A stretch of DNA of 7,022 nucleotides from Paracoccaceae bacterium (GCA_016764835.1 JAESRD010000332.1:1-7022); one strand, 5' to 3'. Numbered from the stretch's first letter, positions 1 through 6,565 are shown. The notes: generated by a model not told the origin, from the sequence alone. Numbers and translations are program-made.

Positions 1-196
1 AATGCTCGGGCTTGTTATCGCCGCTGCCATGGTCATCAACCTGATTGTCGCGGGTTTTGCCGGGCTGGCGATCCCGGTTCTGCTCGACAAGTTTGGCATA
101 GATCCGGCGCTTGCCTCTGGCGCGTTTGTAACCACGGTCACTGATATCATTGGATTCTTTGCCTTTTTGGGTCTCGCCGCACTGGTGCTGATATGA
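1..196 (+). CDS. mgtE: Magnesium transporter MgtE, C-terminal end (5' part outside window)
   Basis: Only the last 64 or so codons are present; the frame is open to the left edge, so the ATG at base 2 is probably internal. MgtE proteins are homodimeric Mg2+-selective channels of the inner membrane, about 450 residues long, with cytosolic N and CBS domains that sense Mg2+. The visible part is the end of the membrane domain: one hydrophobic helix, the GIDPALASG loop, and a last helix holding TTVTDIIGF. From family knowledge, the Asp of this T-D-x-x-G-F motif (residue 48 of the fragment) corresponds to the pore aspartate of MgtE that binds Mg2+. The stop overlaps the next start as ATGA, suggesting translational coupling to the folate enzyme. 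I am confident of the family; whether the missing N-terminal sensor is intact cannot be seen. Confidence 0.9.
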   Translation, partial: MLGLVIAAAMVINLIVAGFAGLAIPVLLDKFGIDPALASGAFVTTVTDIIGFFAFLGLAALVLI

Positions 197-750
197 ACCT
201 CGCAGATATCAAAACCGCAGCCCGCAAAGCCGCTTTTGCCCGGCGCGCGCAAGCATTTGAGACCGCCGCACCGGGCCAAGCTGGGTTGCTCAGCTCGGTA
301 TTGGCAGGCTATCGCGGCGTGCCTTTGGCGGGTTACATGCCAATGCGAACCGAAATAAACCCGCTCGCGGCGATGGAAGAGGCCGCAGCCCACGGGCCGG
401 TCTGTGTGCCGGTGATCATCGGCAAAGGCCAAGCGCTGAAGTTCAGGCAATGGTCGCCGGGCTGCCCCATGATAGCGGGCGAATTTGGCGCGCAAATCCC
501 GCAAGATGGCCCATGGGTCGTGCCGCAAATCCTGATCGTACCATTGGTGGCATTTGACCGCGCCGGGGGGCGGTTGGGCTATGGCGGCGGCTTTTATGAC
601 CGCAGTTTAGAGGGGTTGCGCGCCACTGGCCCGGTGCTGGCCGTGGGCTTTGCATTTGGCGCACAAGAAGCAGCAGATTTGCCGCTTGAGCCAACAGACC
701 AACCACTTGATCTGATTGTCACTGATTTAGAAGTGATTGAGCCGGGTTGA
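193..750 (+). CDS. fau: 5-formyltetrahydrofolate cyclo-ligase (MTHFS)
   Basis: This cytoplasmic enzyme uses ATP to convert 5-formyl-THF to 5,10-methenyl-THF, returning the folate to the one-carbon pool. The 185-residue product has the family's normal length (about 180-200). Visible motifs are a basic N-terminal helix (IKTAARKAAFARRA, about 6-19) of the sort that contacts ATP phosphates; GYMPMRTEINP (47-57) in the folate pocket; and the signature FDRAGGRLGYGGGFYDR (121-137), the glycine-rich loop with basic residues that binds ATP. The C-terminal LPLEPTDQPLDLIVTD (163-178) is also typical. The start is fixed by the 4-nt ATGA overlap with mgtE; no good Shine-Dalgarno precedes it, so coupled translation is likely. 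The next gene begins 40 nt after the stop. The call is secure; the gene is also known as ygfA or yqgN. Confidence 0.95.
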   Translation: MNLADIKTAARKAAFARRAQAFETAAPGQAGLLSSVLAGYRGVPLAGYMPMRTEINPLAAMEEAAAHGPVCVPVIIGKGQALKFRQWSPGCPMIAGEFGAQIPQDGPWVVPQILIVPLVAFDRAGGRLGYGGGFYDRSLEGLRATGPVLAVGFAFGAQEAADLPLEPTDQPLDLIVTDLEVIEPG

Positions 751-790
751 CCCCCTTGCTCATCTGGTTTTCGCGGCCTACCAAGCTGAT

Positions 791-1612
791 ATGAAAATAC
801 TGTTTTTGGGCGATGTTATGGGCCGGGCCGGGCGCCGGGCGATCAGTGAAGAGCTGCCAAAGCTGCGCGCGCGCTGGCGTTTGGATTTTGTCGTGGTCAA
901 TGGCGAAAACGCCACCAATGGCGCCGGGCTTTCGGGCGAACATGCCAAGCTGATCTTGGCGGCCGGGGCCGATGTGATCACGTTGGGCGACCATGCGTTT
1001 GACCAAAAAGACATGCTGCGCTTTGTTGACCAAGAGCCGCGCGTGATCCGGCCGCTCAACTATGCCCGCAAGGCGCCGGGCATTGGCGCGCGGGTGTTTG
1101 AGGCCAAGGGCGGGCATAAAGTTCTTGTCGCGCAAGTGCTGGGGCAGGTGTTTATGAAGCGTCCGTTTGATGATCCGTTTTCGGCCATCGACACGGTGTT
1201 GCGCGCCCACCCAATGGGCGGCAATGTGCAGGCCAGCCTGATCGACATTCACTGCGAAGCCACCAGCGAGAAAATGGCTATGGGCCACTTTTGCAATGGC
1301 CGGGCCAGCATTGTTGTCGGCACCCATACGCATGTGCCAACATCTGATGCGATGTTGATGTCTGGCGGCACGGCATATTTGAGCGATGCGGGCATGTGCG
1401 GCGACTATAATAGTGTCATCGGCATGGATGCGGCAGAGCCAATGCGGCGCTTCATAACCGGCATGGTCAAAGAACGGTTTAACCCGGCCAATGGCACGGC
1501 GACCCTGTCTGGCCTGTATGTTGAGACCGACAACCGTACCGGCAAAGCTACGCGGGTGGAGATGGTGCGCCAAGGCGGGCTATTGGCCCAGGCCGGGCCA
1601 GAGAATAGCTAA
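791..1612 (+). CDS. ymdB: YmdB/TIGR00282-family metallophosphoesterase
   Basis: The 273-residue product belongs to the dinuclear-metal phosphoesterase family of Bacillus YmdB, which hydrolyses 2',3'-cyclic nucleotides and affects biofilm and motility choices. Predicted active-site residues fall in register with YmdB: Asp8 in LFLGD, Glu39-Asn40 in NGEN, His68, His154 in DIHCEATSEK, and His179/His181 in GTHTH. An oddity is residue 67, which is Asp (TLGDH) where Bacillus YmdB has Asn (GNH). I chose the ATG at 791 because it starts the conserved MKILFLGDVMGR. A TTG at 737 in frame would add 18 unconserved residues and overlap fau. No strong Shine-Dalgarno is visible. The stop TAA shares its last A with the ATG of the next gene. 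The family call is firm; the substrate in this organism is unknown. Confidence 0.92.
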   Translation: MKILFLGDVMGRAGRRAISEELPKLRARWRLDFVVVNGENATNGAGLSGEHAKLILAAGADVITLGDHAFDQKDMLRFVDQEPRVIRPLNYARKAPGIGARVFEAKGGHKVLVAQVLGQVFMKRPFDDPFSAIDTVLRAHPMGGNVQASLIDIHCEATSEKMAMGHFCNGRASIVVGTHTHVPTSDAMLMSGGTAYLSDAGMCGDYNSVIGMDAAEPMRRFITGMVKERFNPANGTATLSGLYVETDNRTGKATRVEMVRQGGLLAQAGPENS

Positions 1613-2520
1613 TGTTTGGGCCGGGCCGCCGGGTGCCGTTTCTGGCACTTATTGTTTTTGGTGCGGGCTGGGGGCTGACCCAGCCGCTTTCCAAAATCGT
1701 GGTCACTGCAGGCTTTGCGCCGCTTGGCATTATCTTTTGGCAATTGATCATTGGCACGGGTCTGCTGGTTGTAATAAGCTTGGTGCGCCGGACGTGGCCG
1801 CCGCTGCATGCCGACGCACTTAAACTCTATGTTTTCATCGCCTTACTGGGCAATGTTCTCCCTGATATTGCCAGCTATAATGCGTATGAGGTGCTGCCTG
1901 CCGGGGTTATGTCTATTATCATGTCAGCCGTACCGTTGCTGGCATTTCCGGTGGCGCTGACGCTTAAGATTGAGCGTTTTAGCTGGCAGCGATTAGCGGG
2001 TTTGGCTTTGGGCATGGTCGGGGTCGCCATGATCGCGCTGCCGCAAGCTAAGCTGCCTGTCGGGGTTAGCCTTGGCTGGGTGCTGATCGCGATGATCGCG
2101 CCGCTTTGCTATGCGTTTGAGGGCAATGGCGTTGATCTACTCAGCCGCAAAAAGACCCAAGCTGAGCCAACGGCGCTCGACGCGCTGTTGGGCGCTTCAG
2201 TTATTGGGGCGGCAATTGCGCTGCCAATGGCGCTGATCAGCGGGCAAATGTTCTCGCTTGTTGGCCCTTGGGGCGTGCCGCATTACACGATCCTCGCCAT
2301 CGCAGTGATCCACACGCTGGTCTATTCGGGCTATGTTTGGCTGGTGCGCCAATCTGGCGCGGTGTTTGCGGCACAGGTCAGCTATCTGGTCACCGGCTTT
2401 GGCGTGGCTTGGGCGATGCTGATCTTGGGCGAACGTTACTCTTTGCTGGTCTGGGCGGCGATGGGGCTGATGTTTGCCGGGCTAATGCTGGTCTTGCCGC
2501 GCGCACAAAAAGAGAGCTGA
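1612..2520 (+). CDS. EamA/DMT-superfamily transporter (first copy)
   Basis: A 302-residue, very hydrophobic protein with about ten membrane helices, the size and two-repeat layout of EamA (DUF6) drug/metabolite transporters in the inner membrane. Repeat 1 spans roughly 8-143 and includes VLPAGVMSIIMSAVPLLAF (94-112); repeat 2 spans roughly 155-296 and includes SGAVFAAQVSYLVTGF (248-263) followed by LGE (272-274), the usual end-of-repeat pattern. The family commonly exports amino acids, nucleosides or other metabolites; nothing here fixes the substrate. The start codon overlaps the ymdB stop (TAATG), so it is very probably the last gene of the mgtE-fau-ymdB operon and translated by re-initiation. 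No clear intrinsic terminator follows: only a 4-bp hairpin at 2525-2536 without a T-run. Confidence 0.9.
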   Translation: MFGPGRRVPFLALIVFGAGWGLTQPLSKIVVTAGFAPLGIIFWQLIIGTGLLVVISLVRRTWPPLHADALKLYVFIALLGNVLPDIASYNAYEVLPAGVMSIIMSAVPLLAFPVALTLKIERFSWQRLAGLALGMVGVAMIALPQAKLPVGVSLGWVLIAMIAPLCYAFEGNGVDLLSRKKTQAEPTALDALLGASVIGAAIALPMALISGQMFSLVGPWGVPHYTILAIAVIHTLVYSGYVWLVRQSGAVFAAQVSYLVTGFGVAWAMLILGERYSLLVWAAMGLMFAGLMLVLPRAQKES

Positions 2521-2565
2521 CAACCGGCTATGGCCGACAAAGCCCGCCCGCGCGCAACTGCGGCA

Positions 2566-2594
2566 TTGAGCCTGCTAGGTCGCAGGGCTATGAT
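2566..2594 (+). promoter_or_regulatory. Candidate sigma-70 promoter for the SLC13 permease gene
   Basis: The sequence shows TTGAGC (2566-2571), a 17-nt spacer and TATGAT (2589-2594): 4/6 and 5/6 matches to the -35 and -10 consensus with ideal spacing. It lies in the 138-nt gap before the permease and predicts a start near 2601 and a leader of about 58 nt. A partial dyad sits in the spacer (AGCCTGC at 2569-2575 against GCAGGGCT at 2582-2589, one bulged G), which could be an operator or chance. The assignment is by consensus match only. Confidence 0.5.
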
Positions 2595-2612
2595 GGGGCT
2601 GCAAAGCAAAGC

Positions 2613-2651
2613 TGGCCGCATAAATTGGCCCATGATATTGGCAACATAAAG
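2613..2651 (+). repeat. Three degenerate 13-bp tandem direct repeats upstream of the SLC13 gene
   Basis: Three back-to-back 13-bp units begin at 2613, 2626 and 2639: TGGCCGCATAAAT, TGGCCCATGATAT and TGGCAACATAAAG. All share the leading TGGC plus two A positions; units 1 and 3 agree at 10 of 13 positions. They fill the predicted leader between the promoter and the start codon at 2659, and the third unit runs into the likely ribosome-binding site (AAGGG, 2649-2653). The repeats are visible; any role in regulation is inference, and chance remains possible at this degeneracy. Confidence 0.4.
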
Positions 2652-2658
2652 GGCGCGC

Positions 2659-4437
2659 ATGCTGGGATTTGAGTTCACCCCCATGGTGGAGGCGGGCATC
2701 GCCATATTTGTCATGTTGGCAATGTTTGGTGCATTTCTGAAAGAGATTTATCCGGTTGAGGTTGTGGCTTTGGCCGGTGCGGTGGTGCTTATCGTACTGG
2801 GCATTTTGCCCTCCGATGCGGCGTTTGAGGTTTTTGCCAACCCCGCGCCGTGGACCATTGCCGCAATGTTCATGATCGTTGGTGCGCTGGTGCGCACGGG
2901 CGGGCTAGACTGGTTTTCCAAACTCGCGGCGCGCCATGTTGAGGCCCGGCCCAAGCTGACCATTGCTGGCGTGGCCTTGGCCGTGGTCGCCCTGTCGGCC
3001 TTTGTAAATAACACGCCGATCGTGGTGGTCATGCTGCCAATCTTTATTCAGCTGGCCAAGCAGATGAAGGTTTCTGCCTCTAAGCTGCTGATACCGCTAA
3101 GTTATTTATCAATTATGGGCGGCACAATCACGCTTATTGGCACCTCAACCAACCTTGTGGTTGATGGCGTTGGCCGGGCGGCGGGCCTTGAGCCATTCCA
3201 CATATTCGAGATCGCTCCGATTGGTATTCCACTGGCGATTACCGGCATGATCTACCTCGCTTTGTTCGGCAACCGGCTGCTGCCAGACCGTGACAGCATG
3301 GCCATGTTACTCTCTGACAAATCCAAAATGCGGTTCATTACCGAGGCTGTTATTCCGCCGGGGTCTAACCTGATTGGCCGCGAAGTGTCGGGCGTGCAGC
3401 TGTTTAAGCGTGACGGCGTGCGGCTGATTGATGTGGTGCGCGGCGATGCATCTTTGCGCCGCAACCTGCGCGAAGTCACACTTGAGCTCGGCGACCGGGT
3501 GGTTTTGCGCACGCAGATGACAGAGTTGCTGAGCCTGCAGCGTAACAAAGAACTCAAACGGGTTGATCAAGTCTCGGCGGTTGAATCGACCACAGTTGAA
3601 GTGCTGATTTCACCTGATTGTAGGATGATTGGCCGTCGGTTGGGCAATTTGCGGCTGCGGCGGCGGTATGGCGTCTACACTCTTGCAGTGCACCGGCGAG
3701 ACAAAAATATTGGCGGCCAGATGGATGATCTGGTGGTCAAAGTTGGCGATACGCTGTTGCTTGAAGGCACGGCGGCCGACATTTCGCGCCTCGCGTCGGA
3801 CATGAACCTTGTTGATGTCTCGCACCCCACTTCTCAGGCGTTTCGTCGCGGCCATGCACCGATTGTTATTGGCGTTCTGGCTGGGGTTGTTGGGCTGTCG
3901 GCGCTTAATGTCGCGCCGATTGAGGTCTTGGCCTTTGTTGGCGTCGCCATTGTGCTGCTGACCCGTTGTATCGACGCCGAAGAGGCGTTTTCCTTCATTG
4001 ACGGCCGCTTGCTGGCGATGTTGTTCTCAATGCTGGCTGTTGGCTCGGCGCTGGAGCATTCGGGCGGCGTGCGGCTGATTGTCGATGCGCTGGCACCGCT
4101 GCTTATGGGCATGCCGGTGACGCTGACGATCTTCGCGATTTTTGCGCTGACCTCGACCCTGACCGAGCTATTGTCCAACAATGCCGTGGCGGTGGTGGTC
4201 ACGCCGGTGGCGATTGGGCTGGCACAAACGCTGGGCTTTGACCCGCGCCCGATTGTGGTCGTGGTAATGATGGGGGCCAGCTTTGGTTTCGCCACGCCCA
4301 TTGGCTATCAGTGTAATATGTTGGTCTATGGGCCGGGCGGCTATAAGTTTAGCGATTTTGTCCGCATTGGCCTGCCGCTCAACTTCATTATGGGAATAGT
4401 CGTCAGCCTGATCATCCCGCTTGTTTACACGCTTTGA
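2659..4437 (+). CDS. SLC13/DASS-type anion permease with two RCK_C (TrkA-C) domains
   Basis: A 592-residue inner-membrane transporter related to the YfbS/SAC1 branch of the SLC13 (DASS) family, whose members move sulfate or dicarboxylates, often with Na+. Order: membrane half 1 (about 10-205), a soluble insert (about 215-385), membrane half 2 (about 400-592). The halves show the family's internal repeat: FVNNTPIVVVMLP (115-127) mirrors LLSNNAVAVVVTP (504-516), and IGTSTNLVV (160-168) mirrors TPIGYQCNMLVYGPGGY (546-562). The insert holds two RCK_C domains: PPGSNLIGREV through LELGDRVVL (about 233-283) and SPDCRMIGRRLGNLRLRRRYGV through KVGDTLLLEG (about 318-370). Such domains bind small ligands and regulate transport. 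The ATG at 2659 has AAGGG 5 nt upstream; Met9 (2683) is a weaker alternative start. The family is clear; the substrate is not, and sulfate is only a guess from relatives. Confidence 0.9.
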   Translation: MLGFEFTPMVEAGIAIFVMLAMFGAFLKEIYPVEVVALAGAVVLIVLGILPSDAAFEVFANPAPWTIAAMFMIVGALVRTGGLDWFSKLAARHVEARPKLTIAGVALAVVALSAFVNNTPIVVVMLPIFIQLAKQMKVSASKLLIPLSYLSIMGGTITLIGTSTNLVVDGVGRAAGLEPFHIFEIAPIGIPLAITGMIYLALFGNRLLPDRDSMAMLLSDKSKMRFITEAVIPPGSNLIGREVSGVQLFKRDGVRLIDVVRGDASLRRNLREVTLELGDRVVLRTQMTELLSLQRNKELKRVDQVSAVESTTVEVLISPDCRMIGRRLGNLRLRRRYGVYTLAVHRRDKNIGGQMDDLVVKVGDTLLLEGTAADISRLASDMNLVDVSHPTSQAFRRGHAPIVIGVLAGVVGLSALNVAPIEVLAFVGVAIVLLTRCIDAEEAFSFIDGRLLAMLFSMLAVGSALEHSGGVRLIVDALAPLLMGMPVTLTIFAIFALTSTLTELLSNNAVAVVVTPVAIGLAQTLGFDPRPIVVVVMMGASFGFATPIGYQCNMLVYGPGGYKFSDFVRIGLPLNFIMGIVVSLIIPLVYTL

Positions 4438-4452
4438 CGCATCTTTTATAAA
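4424..4452 (+). promoter_or_regulatory. Candidate sigma-70 promoter for yebC
   Basis: TTTACA (4424-4429), a 17-nt spacer and TATAAA (4447-4452) each match the consensus at 5/6 positions, the strongest promoter-like sequence in the window. The -35 lies inside the last codons of the permease gene and the -10 in the AT-rich 48-nt gap. It predicts a start near 4459 and a leader of about 26 nt before the ATG at 4486. This suggests yebC can be expressed independently of the permease. The prediction is by consensus only. Confidence 0.6.
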
Positions 4453-4485
4453 CATCTGACGGCAAACACGACGGGGACGGAAAAC

Positions 4486-5235
4486 ATGGCAGGCCACTCA
4501 AAATGGGCAAATATTCAGCACCGCAAAGGGCGCCAAGACGCTGTGCGCTCTAAGCTGTTCTCTAAGCTGGCCAAGGAGATCACGGTTGCTGCCAAGATGG
4601 GCGACCCAGACCCCGACGGGAACCCGCGCCTGCGTATGGCTATTAAAGAAGCCAAGTCACAATCGGTGCCCAAAGACGTCATCGACCGCGCGATCAAGAA
4701 GTCGCAAGCGGGCGAGGGCGATGATTATGACGAGATCCGGTATGAGGGCTACGGCCCCGGTGGCGTCGCCGTTATCGTTGAGGCGATGACTGATAACCGC
4801 AATCGCACCGCGTCGACCGTGCGCTCGACCTTTAGCAAAAACGGCGGCAATCTGGGCGAGACCGGCTCGGTGTCCTTTATGTTCGACCGGGTGGGCGAGG
4901 TCAGATATCTGCCCGCCGCGGGCGATGCTGACACGGTGATGATGGCCGCACTTGAGGCTGGCGCTGACGATGTTGAGAGCGACGAAGACGGCCACCTGAT
5001 TTATTGCGCCGATAGCGAGCTGAACGATGTATCAACCGCGCTTGAGGCTGAGCTGGGCGAAAGCGAAACCGCCAAGCTGGTTTGGCGGCCAACAACAACT
5101 GCGCCGCTTGATCTTGAAGGTCTGCAAAAGCTGATGAAGCTTGTTGATCTCTTGGAAGATGATGATGATATTCAGCGCGTCACCACCAACTTTGAAGCCA
5201 CCGACGAAGTGATGGCCGCTTTCGCCGAAAGCTAG
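4486..5235 (+). CDS. yebC: YebC/PmpR (TACO1) family protein
   Basis: A 249-residue cytoplasmic protein of normal family length. It begins with the hallmark [19 protein letters not shown] and also shows [23 protein letters not shown] (86-108), [14 protein letters not shown] (116-129) and the acidic C-terminal [15 protein letters not shown] (223-237). The fold is three-domain: a helical N-terminal domain (about 1-80) followed by two alpha/beta domains. Members were first described as DNA-binding regulators (PmpR of Pseudomonas); later work on YebC and mitochondrial TACO1 supports a role on the ribosome, easing translation of proline-rich stretches. The purine-rich GGGGACGGA (4473-4481) lies just before the ATG. 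It follows its own promoter candidate and ends at an intrinsic terminator. yebC often neighbours ruvC in other bacteria, but not here. The family is certain; which role dominates here is not shown by the sequence. Confidence 0.97.
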   Translation: MAGHSKWANIQHRKGRQDAVRSKLFSKLAKEITVAAKMGDPDPDGNPRLRMAIKEAKSQSVPKDVIDRAIKKSQAGEGDDYDEIRYEGYGPGGVAVIVEAMTDNRNRTASTVRSTFSKNGGNLGETGSVSFMFDRVGEVRYLPAAGDADTVMMAALEAGADDVESDEDGHLIYCADSELNDVSTALEAELGESETAKLVWRPTTTAPLDLEGLQKLMKLVDLLEDDDDIQRVTTNFEATDEVMAAFAES

Positions 5236-5263
5236 GCCACCCGCTCAATGTCGGAAAATAAGT

Positions 5264-5293
5264 AGGGCCGGGCATTGCTGCGCGGCCCTTTTT
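5264..5293 (+). terminator. Intrinsic (rho-independent) terminator after yebC
   Basis: AGGGCCG (5264-5270) pairs perfectly with CGGCCCT (5283-5289) across a 12-nt loop, and the stem is followed by a T-run (5289-5293). It begins 28 nt after the yebC stop and separates that unit from the downstream DMT gene. This is the only classical terminator I find in the window. Confidence 0.85.
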
Positions 5294-5362
5294 GTCGTTT
5301 GCTCCGGGTTGGGCAAACAGGCCCGAAAGTAGGCTGGGTGCGCTCAGCGAAAGGCCAAAACC

Positions 5363-6259
5363 ATGGACAAATCCGCCCAGAACCAGCCGCTTGCCGGTAT
5401 GTTATGGATGCTTCTGGCCGGGCTGGCTTTTGTTGGCGTTACTGCCACGATCAAGGCATTTGGCACCACCGTTCCCGCGGCTGAGGCGGCGTTCCTGCGC
5501 TACATTATGGGCATACCGTTTCTGTTGCCCATGCTCTGGCCGATCTTTAGGGCCAAGATTGACCGGCGCGCATTGGCGCTGTTTTCCTTGCGCGGGCTGG
5601 CCCATTCTGGCGGGGTAATCTGCTGGTTCTTTGCCATGACCAAGATCCCGCTCTCTGAGGTGACGGCGATGAACTATTTGTCGCCGGTCTATCTGGCGAT
5701 GGGGGCGGCCTTGCTGCTGGGCGAACCTTTGGCCCGGCGGCGGATAACGGCGATCGTCGTGGCGCTTTTTGGCGCACTTATCATCTTGCGGCCGGGGTTT
5801 CGCGAGGTCGGAATTGGGCATTTATCCATGTTGGCGGCGACGTTTTTTATGGCATGCGGCTATTTATTGGCAAAATTCTTGTCCAGTACCTTTAGCGCCA
5901 CGGTTGTGGTTGGCATGCTGTCGCTCATGGTCACAGTTGGGCTTGCGCCCTTTGCATGGTGGGTCTGGCAGACACCAACACTTGTTGATCTGGGCTGGTT
6001 CTTTGTCACCGCTTGTTTTGCCACTTTGGGCCATTTAGCCATGACCAAAGCCTTTGCAGCCGCCCCGCTGGCCGTGACCCAGCCGGTCACGTTCCTACAA
6101 CTCATTTGGGCGGTGGTGCTCGGCGCTGCGGTGTTTGGCGAGCCGGTTGATTTCTGGGTAGTGTTTGGCGGCGGGCTGATAATGGCGGCGATCAGCTATA
6201 TCACATGGCGCGAGGCGCTGGCGACGCGGCGGCGCAAATCTGCACAGGAAAAAGTTTGA
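5363..6259 (+). CDS. EamA/DMT-superfamily transporter (second copy)
   Basis: A 298-residue inner-membrane protein with about ten helices and two EamA repeats (about 12-143 and 152-284), ending in a basic cytoplasmic tail (TRRRKSAQEKV). Typical landmarks are AAFLRYIMGIPFLLP (42-56), PLSEVTAMNYLSPVYLAM (96-113), LGEPLARRRITAIVVALFGA (119-138) with IILRPG (140-145), and in repeat 2 PLAVTQPVTFLQLIWAVVLG (235-254) with FGEP (258-261). The two repeats end in matching GE-P segments. It resembles the general metabolite-exporter EamA type, and the substrate cannot be deduced. It differs clearly from the DMT gene at 1612-2520, so the two do not look like a recent duplication. GAAAGG (5349-5354) lies 8 nt before the ATG as a reasonable ribosome-binding site. 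It sits alone behind the yebC terminator; I find no convincing promoter in 5294-5362. Confidence 0.9.
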   Translation: MDKSAQNQPLAGMLWMLLAGLAFVGVTATIKAFGTTVPAAEAAFLRYIMGIPFLLPMLWPIFRAKIDRRALALFSLRGLAHSGGVICWFFAMTKIPLSEVTAMNYLSPVYLAMGAALLLGEPLARRRITAIVVALFGALIILRPGFREVGIGHLSMLAATFFMACGYLLAKFLSSTFSATVVVGMLSLMVTVGLAPFAWWVWQTPTLVDLGWFFVTACFATLGHLAMTKAFAAAPLAVTQPVTFLQLIWAVVLGAAVFGEPVDFWVVFGGGLIMAAISYITWREALATRRRKSAQEKV

Positions 6260-6270
6260 TCTTTGTCAAA
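6255..6270 (+). promoter_or_regulatory. FNR/FnrL-type binding site upstream of ydcH
   Basis: The sequence reads TTTGATCTTTGTCAAA, containing TTGAT-N4-GTCAA, which differs from the FNR-family consensus TTGAT-N4-ATCAA at one position; the outer T/A pair extends the dyad. It overlaps the stop codon of the DMT gene (6257-6259) and is centred 57 nt before the ydcH ATG. Related CRP/FNR regulators (FnrL, FixK, Dnr, NnrR) read similar sites, so the cognate protein is undetermined. Confidence 0.6.
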
Positions 6271-6291
6271 GCGCGGTTGGTGGCCGGGGCG

Positions 6292-6297
6292 CATGAT
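6292..6297 (+). promoter_or_regulatory. Candidate -10 element of an activator-dependent ydcH promoter
   Basis: CATGAT matches TATAAT at 4/6 and has no recognisable -35 at 17 nt. A start 7 nt downstream would be the A at 6304, which puts the centre of the FNR-like site (between 6262 and 6263) at -41.5, the standard class II activator position. The resulting leader of 16 nt contains the ydcH Shine-Dalgarno. The geometry supports it; the hexamer alone would not. Confidence 0.45.
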
Positions 6298-6319
6298 CTG
6301 CCCATAAACGGAGGACGCT

Positions 6320-6565
6320 ATGACCCATACACCACACGAACTTATCGCTGATTTTCCAGATCAGGCCGAGGCGATCCATGATTTGCGCCAGAAGAACGCT
6401 CATTTTGATGGGCTGGCAAACCGTTACCATGAGGTGAACCGTGCGGTGCATCGGGCGGAAACCGATGTTGAGCCGACAAGCGACAGCCATCTTAATGACC
6501 TCAAGCGCCAGCGTATGGTACTCAAAGATGAGACTGCCGGGCTGTTGGCGTCTGTCGGCGCTTAG
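6320..6565 (+). CDS. ydcH: YdcH family small protein (DUF465)
   Basis: An 81-residue protein with the alphaproteobacterial DUF465 pattern: HTPHELIADFP at the N-terminus, the DLRQKNAHFDGLANRYHEVN segment (22-41), VHRAETDVEP (43-52), then LNDLKRQRMVLKDE (58-71). It is charged, has no signal or membrane segment, and should form two helices packed as a hairpin or coiled coil. The biochemical function of the family is unknown. A strong Shine-Dalgarno GGAGG (6310-6314) lies 5 nt before the ATG. The upstream FNR-like site and -10 suggest induction when oxygen is low or under nitrogen-oxide exposure; that is inference. The gene ends 4 nt from the convergent regulator gene. Confidence 0.88.
   Translation: MTHTPHELIADFPDQAEAIHDLRQKNAHFDGLANRYHEVNRAVHRAETDVEPTSDSHLNDLKRQRMVLKDETAGLLASVGA

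Noticed and set aside
737..790. Upstream TTG start giving YmdB 18 more residues
   Set aside because: The extension is unlike the family N-terminus and overlaps fau, while the ATG at 791 begins exactly at the conserved MKILFLGD.
820..842. GC-rich GGGCCGGGC-type word, recurring at many places in the window
   Set aside because: Most copies lie in coding frames as Ala/Gly/Arg codons (GCC GGG and similar) or in the terminator stem. Spacing and orientation are irregular, so codon preference explains it better than an uptake or repeat element.
719..1573. 284-codon open frame on the - strand opposite ymdB
   Set aside because: It lies wholly antisense to a gene with clear active-site motifs. Its translation is His/Arg/Ala-rich with no recognisable domain, as expected for a shadow frame in GC-rich coding DNA.
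2525..2536. CGGC-TATG-GCCG hairpin after the first DMT gene as a terminator
   Set aside because: The stem is only 4 bp and no T-run follows.
3834..4301. 155-codon open frame on the - strand inside the SLC13 gene
   Set aside because: The product is low-complexity Ser/Thr/Ala/Ile sequence mirroring hydrophobic membrane codons on the other strand; it is a shadow.
5294..5362. Promoter for the second DMT gene (for example TTGGGC 5309-5314 with TAGGCT 5330-5335)
   Set aside because: The spacer is 15 nt and the -10 is poor; I see no convincing promoter in this gap.
1612..6259. The two EamA transporters as a recent duplication
   Set aside because: Both share the fold and length but their sequences differ throughout, including the motifs around each GE turn. 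They look like separate members of a large family.
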